This document shows, in pieces, positions 14,750 through 24,042 of a DNA stretch of 64,000 nt (position 1 is its first letter; each line of letters opens with the position of its first letter). The position numbers were made by a program, and so were the translations under genes. Under the pieces are notes generated by a model that was not told where the DNA came from, made no database searches, and worked only from the letters and a program-made list of their open reading frames with translations. Source of the stretch: Oscillospiraceae bacterium (GTDB taxonomy: Bacteria > Bacillota > Clostridia > Oscillospirales > Oscillospiraceae); contig WQSX01000004.1 in NCBI GenBank assembly GCA_009787625.1, positions 1-64,000 of the forward strand, given 5' to 3'.

Positions 14750-17206
14750 CTACATTATTTCGATTTTGTCGTCCTTGGCGGTTATCGTTATTGAGTCGCC
14801 CTCTTTTATTTTGCCCTCTAACATCCGCTCGGCTACTGTGTCCTCTACTGCGCTTTGGATCGCTCTGCGAAGTGGCCTTGCCCCGTAGATGGGGTCGTCG
14901 CCTTTTTTTGCCAGGAAATCTACCGCTAAATCGTCAACCGTCATGTCGATTCCGACTTTTTTCATGCGACCTTTTACTGTTTCGAGCATTTTTCCGCAGA
15001 TTTCTTTTATGTGCTCACTGCTCAGTTTGTGGAAAACAATCGTCTCGTCAATCCTGTTTAGGAACTCAGGCTTAAACAGGCGTTTCACCTCATCCATCAC
15101 AGCCTCGCGAATTTGCTCGTGGTCGCTCTCGGAGCTATCGTCATCTGCTGAAAATCCAAGCTTTGTGCGGCCGTCTGTTATATTGCGCGCTCCGGCATTT
15201 GAGGTCATTACTATAATAGTGTTTTTGAAGTCAACTCTTCTACCTTGTGAATCTGTGAGCGTACCATCCTCCATAACTTGGAGCAAGATGTTAAACACAT
15301 CTTCGTGAGCCTTTTCGATTTCGTCAAACAGCAGTACCGAGTAGGGTCTGCGGCGGACTTTTTCTGTGAGATTTCCGCCCTCTTCGTAGCCCACATAACC
15401 CGGTGGTGAGCCAATCATTTTAGAAGTCGTGTGCTTATCCATGTATTCAGACATATCTATGCGAAGCATGGCGTTTTCATCACCAAACATCGCTTCGGCA
15501 AGAGCCTTGCAAAGTTCAGTCTTACCAACACCCGTCGGACCCAGGAACAAAAACGAACCAATCGGGCGTTTCGGGTCTTTCAGCCCTACCCTGCCACGTC
15601 TGAGAGCCTTTGCGATTGCAGTGACAGCATCGTCTTGACCTACCACACGATTGTGGAGCGTATCTTCCATTTTCAGTAGCCGCTCACTCTCGTCTTGTGT
15701 GATGCTCGTTACAGGAATGCCTGTCCAGTCTGAGACGATTATCGCAATATCTTCCGCCTCAACGTTTTTAGTGTTGCCGCTTTTGGACTTATCCCAACTC
15801 TCACGTGCCACCTTGATATTTTCGTTTAGTTCACGCTCACGGTCACGGACACTTGCGGCAAGCTCAAAGTTTTGGTCGCGTATAGCCTTTTCTTTTTCCT
15901 TGCTCAGCTCAACCTTTGAAGTTTCCAGTTCTTTTATGTAGTCGGGAACTCTCAGCTTTTCAAGCCTTACACGTGATGATGCCTCATCAATGAGGTCAAC
16001 CGCCTTATCGGGGAGAAATCTGTCGTTTATGTATCGACTTGAAAGATTTACAGCAACCTCTAAAGCCTCATCTGTAATCTTTAACTTGTGGTGTTGCTCA
16101 TATTTGTCACGTAGCCCTTTTAGAATTTCGATAGAGTCCTCAGGCGACGGCTCTTCTACAACTACAGGCTGGAATCTGCGCTCCAGTGCGGCATCTTTTT
16201 CGATGTGCTTTCTGTATTCGTTGAGAGTTGTTGCACCAATTATCTGCATTTCGCCCCTACCCAGCAGAGGTTTAATGATATTTGCCGCATCTATTGCGCC
16301 CTCGGCGGCACCTGCTCCGATAATTGTGTGAAGCTCATCAATAAATAAAATCACATTGCCTGATTTTTGAACTTCGTCAATCGCTGTTTTTATGCGCTCT
16401 TCAAAGTCACCGCGGTATTTTGTTCCCGCCAGCATTCCACTTAAATCAAGTGTAACAATGCGCTTGTCAAGCAGTGTTTCGGGAGCTTCGCCTGCAACTA
16501 TGCTCTGCGCAAGCCCTTCGGCTATTGCTGTTTTGCCAACACCCGGCTCACCGATGAGTACGGGGTTATTTTTTGTGCGCCTTGATAGAATCTGAATGAC
16601 CCTACCAATCTCCGACTCCCTGCCAATCACGGGGTCAAGGGCATCTTCTGCCGCCGCCGTTGTTAAGTCACGGCTGAACTTATCCAGCATTTTTGTTTCG
16701 CTGTCTTTTGTTTTGCCGACATTTGCAGTAACAGTCATCGGGCGAAAAACATTACTGCCGAGAGCCTTTACAAAATCTGAGAACAATTTTTCATTGTCAA
16801 GACCTGTCATGTAGATTACACTCGCCGCATCGCTTTCACTGTCGCGCAGTAATCCGAGCAGCAGATGTTCCGGTCCCGCTTGCGGGTAGCCCCTATTCAT
16901 CGCTTCAAGCCTTGACATATCTGCAATTCGTCTGGCACGGTCTGTAAAGCCTTTCGGTAATTTCTCTGTCTGCTCACCGGCGCCCTTGCGTTTTAGTATT
17001 AGGTCATAGATAATATCCTTGTCTAATCCTGATTCAATCAGAAACTTGTTTGCCTGTCCCGGTCCCGGACTGTCATGCGATAGCGCATAGAGCATATGCT
17101 CACTGCCAATTTGCTCATGTCCTAACTCAACGGCCAACTGCTGTGCTATATCAAAGACTTTTATCGAACGTTCAGAGAACCCTGTGTAATTTTCACCGAA
17201 CCTCAT
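14750..17206 (-). CDS. clpC: ATP-dependent Clp protease ATPase ClpC
   Basis: This 818-residue Hsp100 unfoldase has a double Clp N domain (1-150) and a first AAA+ domain with Walker A GEPGVGKT (219-226) and IDELHTIIGAG. A middle domain contains a UVR-like stretch (AIRDQNFELAASVRDRE). The second AAA+ domain has GPTGVGKTE, LLFDEIEKAH and the arginine-finger segment FLNRIDE. The C-terminal D2-small domain closes it. It unfolds proteins for ClpP; no clpP gene is present here. AAAGGAGATACCA precedes the ATG. It overlaps the mcsA end by 14 bases and is the last gene of a CtsR-controlled operon. Confidence 0.98.
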   Translation of the reverse strand: MRFGENYTGFSERSIKVFDIAQQLAVELGHEQIGSEHMLYALSHDSPGPGQANKFLIESGLDKDIIYDLILKRKGAGEQTEKLPKGFTDRARRIADMSRLEAMNRGYPQAGPEHLLLGLLRDSESDAASVIYMTGLDNEKLFSDFVKALGSNVFRPMTVTANVGKTKDSETKMLDKFSRDLTTAAAEDALDPVIGRESEIGRVIQILSRRTKNNPVLIGEPGVGKTAIAEGLAQSIVAGEAPETLLDKRIVTLDLSGMLAGTKYRGDFEERIKTAIDEVQKSGNVILFIDELHTIIGAGAAEGAIDAANIIKPLLGRGEMQIIGATTLNEYRKHIEKDAALERRFQPVVVEEPSPEDSIEILKGLRDKYEQHHKLKITDEALEVAVNLSSRYINDRFLPDKAVDLIDEASSRVRLEKLRVPDYIKELETSKVELSKEKEKAIRDQNFELAASVRDRERELNENIKVARESWDKSKSGNTKNVEAEDIAIIVSDWTGIPVTSITQDESERLLKMEDTLHNRVVGQDDAVTAIAKALRRGRVGLKDPKRPIGSFLFLGPTGVGKTELCKALAEAMFGDENAMLRIDMSEYMDKHTTSKMIGSPPGYVGYEEGGNLTEKVRRRPYSVLLFDEIEKAHEDVFNILLQVMEDGTLTDSQGRRVDFKNTIIVMTSNAGARNITDGRTKLGFSADDDSSESDHEQIREAVMDEVKRLFKPEFLNRIDETIVFHKLSSEHIKEICGKMLETVKGRMKKVGIDMTVDDLAVDFLAKKGDDPIYGARPLRRAIQSAVEDTVAERMLEGKIKEGDSITITAKDDKIEIM

Positions 17207-17741
17207 TGGTATCTCCTTTCATCACGGCTTTAAGCTCCTTGATTTGGTCGCGCAGCTCTGCCGCTCTCTCGAATTCCTCTTTTTCAATAGCAACTCGCAG
17301 CTCAACATTCAGCTCACGCAATTTACTCATATTTTCATCTACTTCGACATTTTTTCTCGTATTGATACCCGAATATCTATGCCCCGGATGTGCTCTGTTT
17401 GCATTGGGGGTGTTAGTGTGGAGTCCGCCTGTATGCGGACCGCCCGGATTTGCCGGGTACATATTGGGGTTTACTTTAAACGGCAACATATTATCTGCGC
17501 TCACAACCGGAATTGCCATGGGCATAAATCCACTAACTCTGCCCGGCCCGCTAAAGGGGGTGCGCATTGGTTGCATCGGGAGCATTTCGTTGAAAAATGA
17601 ACCAAGGTCAAATATAGATTCTATATCATATCCCGATTGCATAGCGCATTCTGAGCATAGGTTTGTCTCTGTTACTGAGCCGTTTACATTTGATGAATAG
17701 TGAAAATTCACTTCATTTTCTCCACAATTTTGACATTTCAT
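17193..17741 (-). CDS. mcsA: McsA-type zinc-finger protein with UVR motif
   Basis: This 182-residue protein has two CxxC pairs near its start (KCQNCGE and LCSECAM), forming a zinc finger. A long low-complexity Pro/Gly/Met/Asn region follows, and a C-terminal UVR motif (LRVAIEKEEFERAAELRDQIKEL). McsA normally activates the arginine kinase McsB and modulates CtsR and ClpC. Here mcsB is missing: clpC overlaps the mcsA end directly. The start at 17741 follows GGAGGAACAAACA. The central region is longer and more disordered than I expect for the family. Confidence 0.92.
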   Translation of the reverse strand: MKCQNCGENEVNFHYSSNVNGSVTETNLCSECAMQSGYDIESIFDLGSFFNEMLPMQPMRTPFSGPGRVSGFMPMAIPVVSADNMLPFKVNPNMYPANPGGPHTGGLHTNTPNANRAHPGHRYSGINTRKNVEVDENMSKLRELNVELRVAIEKEEFERAAELRDQIKELKAVMKGDTNEVR

Positions 17742-17767
17742 TGTTTGTTCCTCCAATTAATTTAATT

Positions 17768-18217
17768 TTAAACCGAATGCATTAGCATTTGTTTTAGAAT
17801 GCTTGCTCGCAGTTCGTCTCGTTCCATAGGTCTTGCCGATTTCAGCGCTCTTGTGCTGATTGCGGCGAGTATCAGACCTGCTTTTTCATCGTTTATTGCT
17901 TTACTTTGTCGAAGATTTGCTATGAGTGCTGTTGCTGTGTTTGCATCGAGTGTGTCGCCGATTGCGTTGATTGTGTGCATTATGAGCAGTTTTGCCTCTA
18001 CTGCAACACGCTTGATTCTGATGTAACCTCCACCGCCCCGCCTACTCTCTACTATGTAGCCATGTTCCGGTGAAAAACGTGTTGATATGACATAGTTTAT
18101 CTGACTTGGCACACAGTTAAATCTGCCTGCAAGCTCAGAGCGTTGGAGTTCTACTGTTCCACCTGCTTCACTGAGCACTTCATCTATAAAACCTGCTATT
18201 ACATCACTGACTCGCAT
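17768..18217 (-). CDS. ctsR: Transcriptional repressor CtsR
   Basis: This 149-residue protein matches CtsR from end to end. The N-terminal winged HTH is VSDVIAGFIDEVL to RSELAGRFNCVPSQINYVISTRFSPEHGY. The wing RRGGGGYIRI makes base contacts and carries the arginine targeted by McsB in Bacillus. A helical C-terminal dimerisation domain follows. It represses clp genes in the absence of heat or protein stress. AAAGGAGG precedes the ATG. Two CtsR boxes lie 90-170 bases upstream, so the operon is autoregulated. Confidence 0.97.
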   Translation of the reverse strand: MRVSDVIAGFIDEVLSEAGGTVELQRSELAGRFNCVPSQINYVISTRFSPEHGYIVESRRGGGGYIRIKRVAVEAKLLIMHTINAIGDTLDANTATALIANLRQSKAINDEKAGLILAAISTRALKSARPMERDELRASILKQMLMHSV

Positions 18218-18308
18218 GTATGCCTCCTTTGCGCTTTGTTTTCTTTTGCGTTTAACTTACTATAATGGTTTTCGTCTTTTCTGTGTTAAACTTGAGCTTT
18301 AATTTGAC

Positions 18309-18325
18309 TTTGACTATCTTTGACC
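18309..18325 (-). promoter_or_regulatory. CtsR box 1
   Basis: On the minus strand this reads GGTCAAAGATAGTCAAA, the heptad pair of the CtsR operator with a 3-base gap. A third partial heptad adjoins it (TTTGACTTTGAC on the plus strand, 18303-18314). It lies upstream of ctsR. Confidence 0.85.
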
Positions 18326-18369
18326 TTAAATGCATGATACCACTTCAGCACGTGTGCCGCAACCCGCAT

Positions 18370-18386
18370 TTTGACCATCTTTGACC
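18370..18386 (-). promoter_or_regulatory. CtsR box 2
   Basis: On the minus strand GGTCAAAGATGGTCAAA is a perfect tandem CtsR operator. It is 61 bases from box 1, about six helical turns, so both could be bound on one DNA face. Confidence 0.85.
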
Positions 18387-18392
18387 TTTGAG

Positions 18393-18430
18393 ACAAAAGC
18401 TAGAGCAAGATATCTTGCTCTAGCTTTTGT
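18393..18430 (-). terminator. Perfect 38-bp palindrome, terminator of the sugar ABC operon
   Basis: Both halves are exact complements (ACAAAAGCTAGAGCAAGA and its reverse complement), followed by TTTT-rich sequence on either strand. It is 34 bases past the permease stop and just upstream of the CtsR boxes, so it insulates the ctsR operon from the transporter operon. Confidence 0.8.
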
Positions 18431-18464
18431 TTTCGTACTTTTTCGCCGTTTTTCGCAGATTCTC

Positions 18465-19703
18465 CTACGCTACACTTCCTTTTTTGTTCTTCGATATGAC
18501 ATCAAAAGTCACTGCCGCCAGAAGAACAAGCCCGTTGATGACATTTTGCCAGTTTATATTGACTCCGGGAAGCATCGTCATACCTATGTTTAAGACACCC
18601 ATCAACACAGCTCCAATTACAACTCTGCCAACTTTGCCTGTACCGCCTGAAGCAGAGGCTCCACCTATAAAACATGCGGCTATAGCACTCAGTTCAAAGC
18701 CTTGCCCTGCCATCGTTGAGGCTTGGTTGAAACGTGCGGCGACAACCAATGCGGCAAGTCCGGCAAGAAAGCCGTTGTTGGCATAGGCGAAAAACAGCAT
18801 ACGTTTGGTATTGATACCCGAAAGGCGGGCGGCTTTGGCATTGCCACCCATAGCATACAGATGTCTGCCCCATATAGTGTTTTGAGTAAAATAGCTATAG
18901 ACCAGAAATACAATACCGATTAGAACGAGTACTGCGGGCATTCCGTTGTGTCTTCCCAACTGATGAAACAGAAATATGATTGCGGCACAGATGATTACAG
19001 GATAAAGCATCTCTTGTATGACATTTCCGACATTGTAACCCTTATTTTTTCTTTTGATGTACGAAATAATCTTTACAGTCAGAAAAATTACACTGATGGC
19101 TATACCGATGACAAGTGTTGACATAAACACCATTTCGGAAGTCGGCTCCGAGAGCCAATGTGCGGGGAGGAAGCTGTTGAACAGATTTCTGAATTCTTCA
19201 GGGAACGGCCCTATGTTCATGCCATTCATAAGGATGAGCGCGAGACCTCGGAATACAAGCATTCCTGAGAGCGTAACAATAAACGCCGGAATGCCGATTA
19301 TTGCAATCCAAAACGCCTGCCACGAACCAATCAGAACTCCAATTGCAAGGCACATCAAAATTGCAACGTATGGGTGGATTCCCCAATCAACAATAAATAT
19401 TCCGGCAAAAGCGCCCACAAGTATAACTATGCTCCCCACCGAAAGGTCAATGTTCCCCCCTGTGATTATGCAAAGAAGCATACCAATAGCCAAAATGACT
19501 ATGTAGCCGTTTTGAATAATGAGGTTATTCAAGTTATGGGGCATAAACATCGATATCCCACTCGGAAGCAAGAAGTCAAAAATCAGCATTGCTAACAGCA
19601 ATACAATGAGTAATGCATACTTTCCTAAAACATTTCCCAAAAAATGGGTAGCCGGCGTAAGTTTCGAGGTGACGTTCGCTTGATTGTTTGATGAACCACT
19701 CAT
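18465..19703 (-). CDS. gguB: Sugar ABC transporter permease (GguB-like)
   Basis: This 412-residue protein is a BPD_transp_2 permease with about ten hydrophobic segments. Motifs include GGNIDLSVGSIVILVGA near 105-121, IGIPAFIVTLSGMLVFRGLALI, and GGNAKAARLSGINTKRMLFFAYANNGFLAGLA, as in xylose/multiple-monosaccharide permeases. The segment GGASASGGTGKVGRVVIGAVLMGVLNIGM near the end interacts with the ATPase. GGGGGAACTATTATA precedes the ATG. It is third in the operon after the binding protein and ATPase. The exact sugar cannot be read from the sequence. Confidence 0.93.
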   Translation of the reverse strand: MSGSSNNQANVTSKLTPATHFLGNVLGKYALLIVLLLAMLIFDFLLPSGISMFMPHNLNNLIIQNGYIVILAIGMLLCIITGGNIDLSVGSIVILVGAFAGIFIVDWGIHPYVAILMCLAIGVLIGSWQAFWIAIIGIPAFIVTLSGMLVFRGLALILMNGMNIGPFPEEFRNLFNSFLPAHWLSEPTSEMVFMSTLVIGIAISVIFLTVKIISYIKRKNKGYNVGNVIQEMLYPVIICAAIIFLFHQLGRHNGMPAVLVLIGIVFLVYSYFTQNTIWGRHLYAMGGNAKAARLSGINTKRMLFFAYANNGFLAGLAALVVAARFNQASTMAGQGFELSAIAACFIGGASASGGTGKVGRVVIGAVLMGVLNIGMTMLPGVNINWQNVINGLVLLAAVTFDVISKNKKGSVA

Positions 19704-19720
19704 ATTATAATAGTTCCCCC

Positions 19721-21265
19721 TTAGTTAGTTTCTCGGGAAGCCTGAAGAATCATCATCATAATGACTTCCTGACTGGCCTCTTCCCTATCTAATTCACCTA
19801 TCATTTTGCCTTCGTTCATTACATATATTCTATCACACATGCCGAGTACCTCCGGCATTTCACTGGAAATCATAACAACAGACTTCCCTTGAGCAATGAG
19901 TTCGTTTATAAGTGTGTATATTTCATATTTTGCGCCAACATCAATTCCTCGTGTCGGCTCATCCAGTATAAGTATATCAGGCTCGGCAAACATCCACTTT
20001 GCAAGAAGCACTTTTTGCTGATTTCCTCCTGAAAGAGTGCCAACTAACTGTTCGATACCTGTAGCACGAACACCAAAGCGTTTGCTAAATTCATTTGCCA
20101 GATTCCGCTCAAGGTCTTGGTCTAAATGAAAGCCGTGTGCGGCGATGCGCAAAGTGTTTGCAAGGGTAATATTCATTCGAATTTCATTTGAAAGCACAAG
20201 CCCCAAAACTTTGCGATCTTCGGTTACATAGGCTAATTTATGTGCTATAGCATCTTTGACATTCCTGAGTTGTGCAGGTCTGCCGTCTATTTTGAGCTTA
20301 CCTGAAATATTGGCACCGTAACTATGACCAAAAATGCTCATGGCAAGCTCAGTTCGTCCCGACCCCATAAGTCCGCTTATACCGACGACTTCGCCACGGC
20401 GCACATTAAAATTCACACCATCACATACTTTGTTCTGTCTGTAAAGCGGATGATATGCTGTCCAGTTTTCGACTTCAAGGCAAATATCGCCAATCTCACG
20501 CTTCTCACGCTTGGGGTAATAGTCATTTAGCTCTCTGCCAACCATTCCTCGTGCGATTCGATATTCGTCTACCGCATCTTCGCCTTTAATAAGGGTTTCA
20601 ATGACTGCACCATCTCGTATAATGGTGATTTTGTCAGCCACTTGCTCGACTTCTTTTAACTTGTGCGAAATTAAAATACAAGTCATGCCTTCACTTTTAA
20701 ATTTGAGCAAAAGATTCAGCAAATTTTGAGAATCATCTTCGTTTAAAGAGGCTGTCGGCTCGTCTAAAATAAGTAGCCGGACGTTTTTCGCAAGTGCCTT
20801 GACAATTTCAACAAGTTGCTGTTTTCCGACTCCAATATCCTGAATCAGTGTGTAGGGAGATTCTTCCAAACCTACAAGGCTTAGAAATTCTCCCGCACGA
20901 GCATATGTTTCGTTCCAGTCTATTTTAGAACTTTTGCCGCATTCATTGCCCAGAAACATATTTTCACCTATGCTCATATAGGGGTTGAGGGTCAGTTCTT
21001 GATGAATAATAACTATGCCTTTTTTTTCGCTGTCTTTGATTTTGCCAAATCGGCATTCCTCCCCATCAAAAACAATCTTACCCTCATAGCTACCGTGTGC
21101 AAACACTCCGCTGAGAACATTCATCAGCGTGGATTTGCCTGCTCCGTTTTCGCCAACCAGGGCATGTATTGTGCCCGGGTAAACCTCTAAATTCACATCA
21201 TCGAGAGCCTTTACACCCGGGAAGTTCTTTGTTATGTTCTCCATACGGAGCAAGGGAGCCTCCAT
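19721..21265 (-). CDS. gguA: Sugar ABC transporter ATPase with two NBDs (GguA-like)
   Basis: This 514-residue double ATPase has a first half with Walker [10 protein letters not shown], Walker [12 protein letters not shown] and switch SHKLKEV. The second half has a degenerate P-loop (GLMGSGRTE), an intact signature LSGGNQQKV and Walker [14 protein letters not shown]. This asymmetry is normal for carbohydrate-uptake class 2 ATPases (Mgl, Rbs, Xyl, Ggu). The most likely start is the ATG at 21265; a TTG lies one codon earlier. The gene follows the binding-protein gene after an intercistronic hairpin. Confidence 0.95.
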   Translation of the reverse strand: MEAPLLRMENITKNFPGVKALDDVNLEVYPGTIHALVGENGAGKSTLMNVLSGVFAHGSYEGKIVFDGEECRFGKIKDSEKKGIVIIHQELTLNPYMSIGENMFLGNECGKSSKIDWNETYARAGEFLSLVGLEESPYTLIQDIGVGKQQLVEIVKALAKNVRLLILDEPTASLNEDDSQNLLNLLLKFKSEGMTCILISHKLKEVEQVADKITIIRDGAVIETLIKGEDAVDEYRIARGMVGRELNDYYPKREKREIGDICLEVENWTAYHPLYRQNKVCDGVNFNVRRGEVVGISGLMGSGRTELAMSIFGHSYGANISGKLKIDGRPAQLRNVKDAIAHKLAYVTEDRKVLGLVLSNEIRMNITLANTLRIAAHGFHLDQDLERNLANEFSKRFGVRATGIEQLVGTLSGGNQQKVLLAKWMFAEPDILILDEPTRGIDVGAKYEIYTLINELIAQGKSVVMISSEMPEVLGMCDRIYVMNEGKMIGELDREEASQEVIMMMILQASRETN

Positions 21266-21305
21266 CAATATGCATTTCCTTTCGGCAGTTTATAGACACG
21301 TGGGA

Positions 21306-21344
21306 GAATCCTTTGGGGGCGGCAAAAGCGCCCACAAAGGATTC
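21306..21344 (-). terminator. Intercistronic hairpin after the binding-protein gene
   Basis: GAATCCTTTG pairs with CAAAGGATTC, with an inner GGGCG/CGCCC stem. It lies between the chvE-like gene and the ATPase gene. Such hairpins stabilise the upstream message and lower downstream expression, letting binding protein exceed transporter. Confidence 0.65.
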
Positions 21345-21360
21345 ATGATTTTAGTTGGTT

Positions 21361-22452
21361 TTAGCGAGTGAGTTGCTCTCTTGTGTAATAGCCACTATCA
21401 ATTAGTAACTCAACATAGTTGTCAGTGGTTGCTACGATTGGTTCACTCAGGTTTGTAGGAATGTATCCTGTGCCGTTGTGGTACTCATCGAGATTGTTTA
21501 CAGGAACTGTTGTGCCGTTAATAATAGCGGTTACCATTTGAACTACGTTATCTGCAAGCACGCGAGTGTCTTTGAAAACAGACATTGCTTGAGTTCCGTC
21601 AATCATGTTCAAAACAGAGATAATATCACAGTCTTGTCCTGTAATCAGCGGGAAGTTGTCTGCTGTCCAACCTGCATTTAGCAGAGCAGTTGTAACGCCT
21701 TGAGCTGTTGAATCATTAGAACACATAACAGCGTGAAGCGGATGACCACCCGGTGTGAGGTTGTTCATGGCAATCAGTGTTTCCATACGAGATTGAGCTT
21801 CTGCTGTAGACCAGCCCGGTGTAGCTACTTCCATAATATCAATTTGTCCTGATGGAACAACGATTGTGCCATCATCAACGAATGGTTGCAGTACACTCAT
21901 AGCACCCGGGAAGAAGAAGAAGATGTTGTTGTCGCCGGGGTCGCCTGTGAAAAACTCAATGTAGAAAGGACCGGGTTGGTTTGGAAGGTCAAGTGCATCT
22001 CTGAGGAATTCGCCTTGCATTTGTCCTACGCGGAAGTTGTCAAAAGTTGCATAGTATGTTACCGCAGTTGTACCCATGATTAGGCGGTCATATGCAATAA
22101 CAGGGATTCCTGCTGTTTCTGCTTGCCCTAAAACTTCTGTCAGCGAGCCACCATCGACAGCTGCAATGACGAGCACATCAACGCCTAAGCCAATCATGCT
22201 TTCGATTTGGTTAATTTGTGTAGGAACGTCGTTTCCTGCGAATTGAAGATTTACTTCAAAGCCTTGTGCTTCAAGTTGAAGTCTCAGGTTTTCTCCGTCT
22301 TGATTCCAGCGTTGCAGATCCATTGTTGGCATTGATACACCGATTGTTGGCGTGTCGTTGCCGCCACCACCATTGTCATCACATGCCGTGAGTGTCAGGG
22401 TGAGCCCTACGGCCAATGTTACCACTAATAGAATTGCCAAAATTTTTCTCAT
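21361..22452 (-). CDS. chvE: ChvE-like sugar-binding lipoprotein
   Basis: This 363-residue periplasmic-binding-protein-like lipoprotein has a signal peptide ending in the lipobox LTAC, then a Gly/Asn linker. The type I binding fold follows: IGVSMPTMDLQRWNQDG at the start, DVLVIAAVDGGSL, GIPVIAYDRLI, and AVMCSNDSTAQGV. The RWNQDGENL and IAYDRLI motifs are those of the ChvE/multiple-monosaccharide group rather than ribose or galactose binding proteins. It delivers aldose sugars to the GguAB-like transporter encoded downstream and is the first gene of that operon. Confidence 0.93.
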   Translation of the reverse strand: MRKILAILLVVTLAVGLTLTLTACDDNGGGGNDTPTIGVSMPTMDLQRWNQDGENLRLQLEAQGFEVNLQFAGNDVPTQINQIESMIGLGVDVLVIAAVDGGSLTEVLGQAETAGIPVIAYDRLIMGTTAVTYYATFDNFRVGQMQGEFLRDALDLPNQPGPFYIEFFTGDPGDNNIFFFFPGAMSVLQPFVDDGTIVVPSGQIDIMEVATPGWSTAEAQSRMETLIAMNNLTPGGHPLHAVMCSNDSTAQGVTTALLNAGWTADNFPLITGQDCDIISVLNMIDGTQAMSVFKDTRVLADNVVQMVTAIINGTTVPVNNLDEYHNGTGYIPTNLSEPIVATTDNYVELLIDSGYYTREQLTR

Positions 22453-22516
22453 TAATTTTCCCTCCGATTATTTTGTTTTTTATTGAAGTTATTTGAACTT
22501 CAATTTATGATATATA

Positions 22517-22545
22517 TATTATCGCAAATTTACCAAATTTGTCAA
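22517..22545 (-). promoter_or_regulatory. Promoter and operator of the sugar ABC operon
   Basis: On the minus strand -35 TTGACA (22540-22545) and -10 ATAATA (22517-22522) are 17 bases apart. A palindrome, CAAATTTACCAAATTTG (22525-22541), fills the spacer and touches the -35, so a repressor bound there would block polymerase. Which regulator binds is unknown. Confidence 0.65.
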
Positions 22546-22590
22546 CGCTTTTTGCAAATTTATTAACATTTTTTTGCGAAATTATGAAAT

Positions 22591-23022
22591 TTAATCGTAA
22601 TTTTCCTCATTTTCCTCAAATTCATACTCATCGGAATCGTCAGATTCATACTCATCTTCGTCCTCGTCATGCTCGTCCTCGTCCGAAATGTCTGAGTTGT
22701 CATCACTGTTTTCGTCTTGCGGTTTGGGAATCCCCTCATCATCGGTATATGCCTCTGCATCAAAAAGTCCGTCTTTTTTACTTTTGAAATACTCGCGAGC
22801 GGTTACAATTCCAATAGCAATAACAGCCAATGAAAAGCCTGCGGCAGTTAGATACAAAACTGTTGGGCTGGTATCTTCGGCAAGTTCAGAGTTGGGGTCG
22901 AGCATTGGCATTATGACAAAAAACACTATAAATCCAAGAGCGATAGCACGAAACGTTAGCCGTGTTTTTGCCGCCTGCGCCTTTTGCCCTGCTGTCCGTG
23001 GTCCTTGTTTAAAAAAATTCAA
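22591..23022 (-). CDS. Small membrane protein with acidic tail
   Basis: I do not recognise this 143-residue protein. It has a basic N terminus, two membrane helices (FRAIALGFIVFFVIMPM and VLYLTAAGFSLAVIAIGIV), a short charged link, and a long Asp/Glu/Ser/Tyr-rich tail from about residue 85 to the end. The start is TTG at 23022 with AGAGGAAA upstream. It lies 20 bases downstream of the DUF975 gene and is probably cotranscribed with it. Confidence 0.7.
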   Translation of the reverse strand: MNFFKQGPRTAGQKAQAAKTRLTFRAIALGFIVFFVIMPMLDPNSELAEDTSPTVLYLTAAGFSLAVIAIGIVTAREYFKSKKDGLFDAEAYTDDEGIPKPQDENSDDNSDISDEDEHDEDEDEYESDDSDEYEFEENEENYD

Positions 23023-23042
23023 TTGCTTTATTTCCTCTCTTC

Positions 23043-23999
23043 TTATTGATGCGGTGGGGGTGGTTGCTGCGGATACTGCGGCACTTGCTGATACTGCGGC
23101 ACTTGCTGATACTGCTGTTGTTGCGAATACTGTGGATAATACCCTGAATATGGGACAAAGCCTTCAAACTCTGAGGGGTGTATTGTGCCGTTAGAAACAG
23201 CTATGTTTCTGAGCTCTATGAAATAACCCGCCATTGTTGTGTAGAAATACGGGCCGACAAAAAATATTCCCAAAATACCCAGAGTCAAGATATTTAAAAT
23301 GTGCCAGCCCAGGAAACTCAGCCACATAACAAATATTTCACCTCTGTAACCCCTAGTCATACGCTTTGAAAGGTTTAGTGCGTTTGTTGCCGTGACATTT
23401 GGGTGAACTGCCAAAATATGTGACGACATGCAGTAGGCTAGGAATTTTATAGTAAATGGTATAAATACAATACCCACAGATGCAAAAGTCGCTAGTTGCA
23501 TACCTATTACTGCCCCCTCAAAATTAAAGAAAGCAAACGTAGAGATAGTTACTATTAATATGATTACATATACAGCGGGAGCTGCCACTAATGACCATAG
23601 GTAGAGCCACAAAAACTGCCACCAATAGCCGCCAAGTTTACGGCCATAGTTGATTTTCAAATCATTATATGGCTCATGGTGATTTATAGGTTGTCCGTAG
23701 AAAACTTTGATGAACAGACCCTTGAGGTTGATATTTAGTATCGGAAACAAAAAGTACGTAACCCCTATGCCCAGAAGCCATACAACGAGAAAACCTATGC
23801 CGGTAAACGCAAAGACTCCCATAACTGCATAAGATCCCGTAAAGACAGCCACATACATTGGTATCATTGTGGCGATTGCCAAAACACTCACTGCAACGAG
23901 CGGCAGAAACGCCAAAAACATCCCGAGTACCGCAGATTTTCTCTGCGCCCTAAATGCCTGCTTTGCATATTCCTTAATTTCCTGACGTGATTTCATCAT
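23043..23999 (-). CDS. DUF975-type integral membrane protein
   Basis: This protein of about 318 residues has six or so membrane helices. It carries the family's N-terminal pattern KEYAKQAFRAQRKSAVLGMFLAF, a central GLFIKVFYG loop and a C-terminal TMAGYFIELRN. The tail is a Pro/Gln/Tyr-rich repeat (QYQQVPQYQQVPQYPQ) of a kind that often mediates weak protein contacts. The function of DUF975 proteins is unknown to me. The start is set at the ATG at 23999 (another is at 23996). AAAGG is upstream and the shared GTGGTCATTATT spacer lies between. Confidence 0.8.
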   Translation of the reverse strand: MMKSRQEIKEYAKQAFRAQRKSAVLGMFLAFLPLVAVSVLAIATMIPMYVAVFTGSYAVMGVFAFTGIGFLVVWLLGIGVTYFLFPILNINLKGLFIKVFYGQPINHHEPYNDLKINYGRKLGGYWWQFLWLYLWSLVAAPAVYVIILIVTISTFAFFNFEGAVIGMQLATFASVGIVFIPFTIKFLAYCMSSHILAVHPNVTATNALNLSKRMTRGYRGEIFVMWLSFLGWHILNILTLGILGIFFVGPYFYTTMAGYFIELRNIAVSNGTIHPSEFEGFVPYSGYYPQYSQQQQYQQVPQYQQVPQYPQQPPPPHQ

Positions 24000-24042
24000 A
24001 ATAATGACCACACCTTTCTTACTTTACGAAGTACAAAACGAC

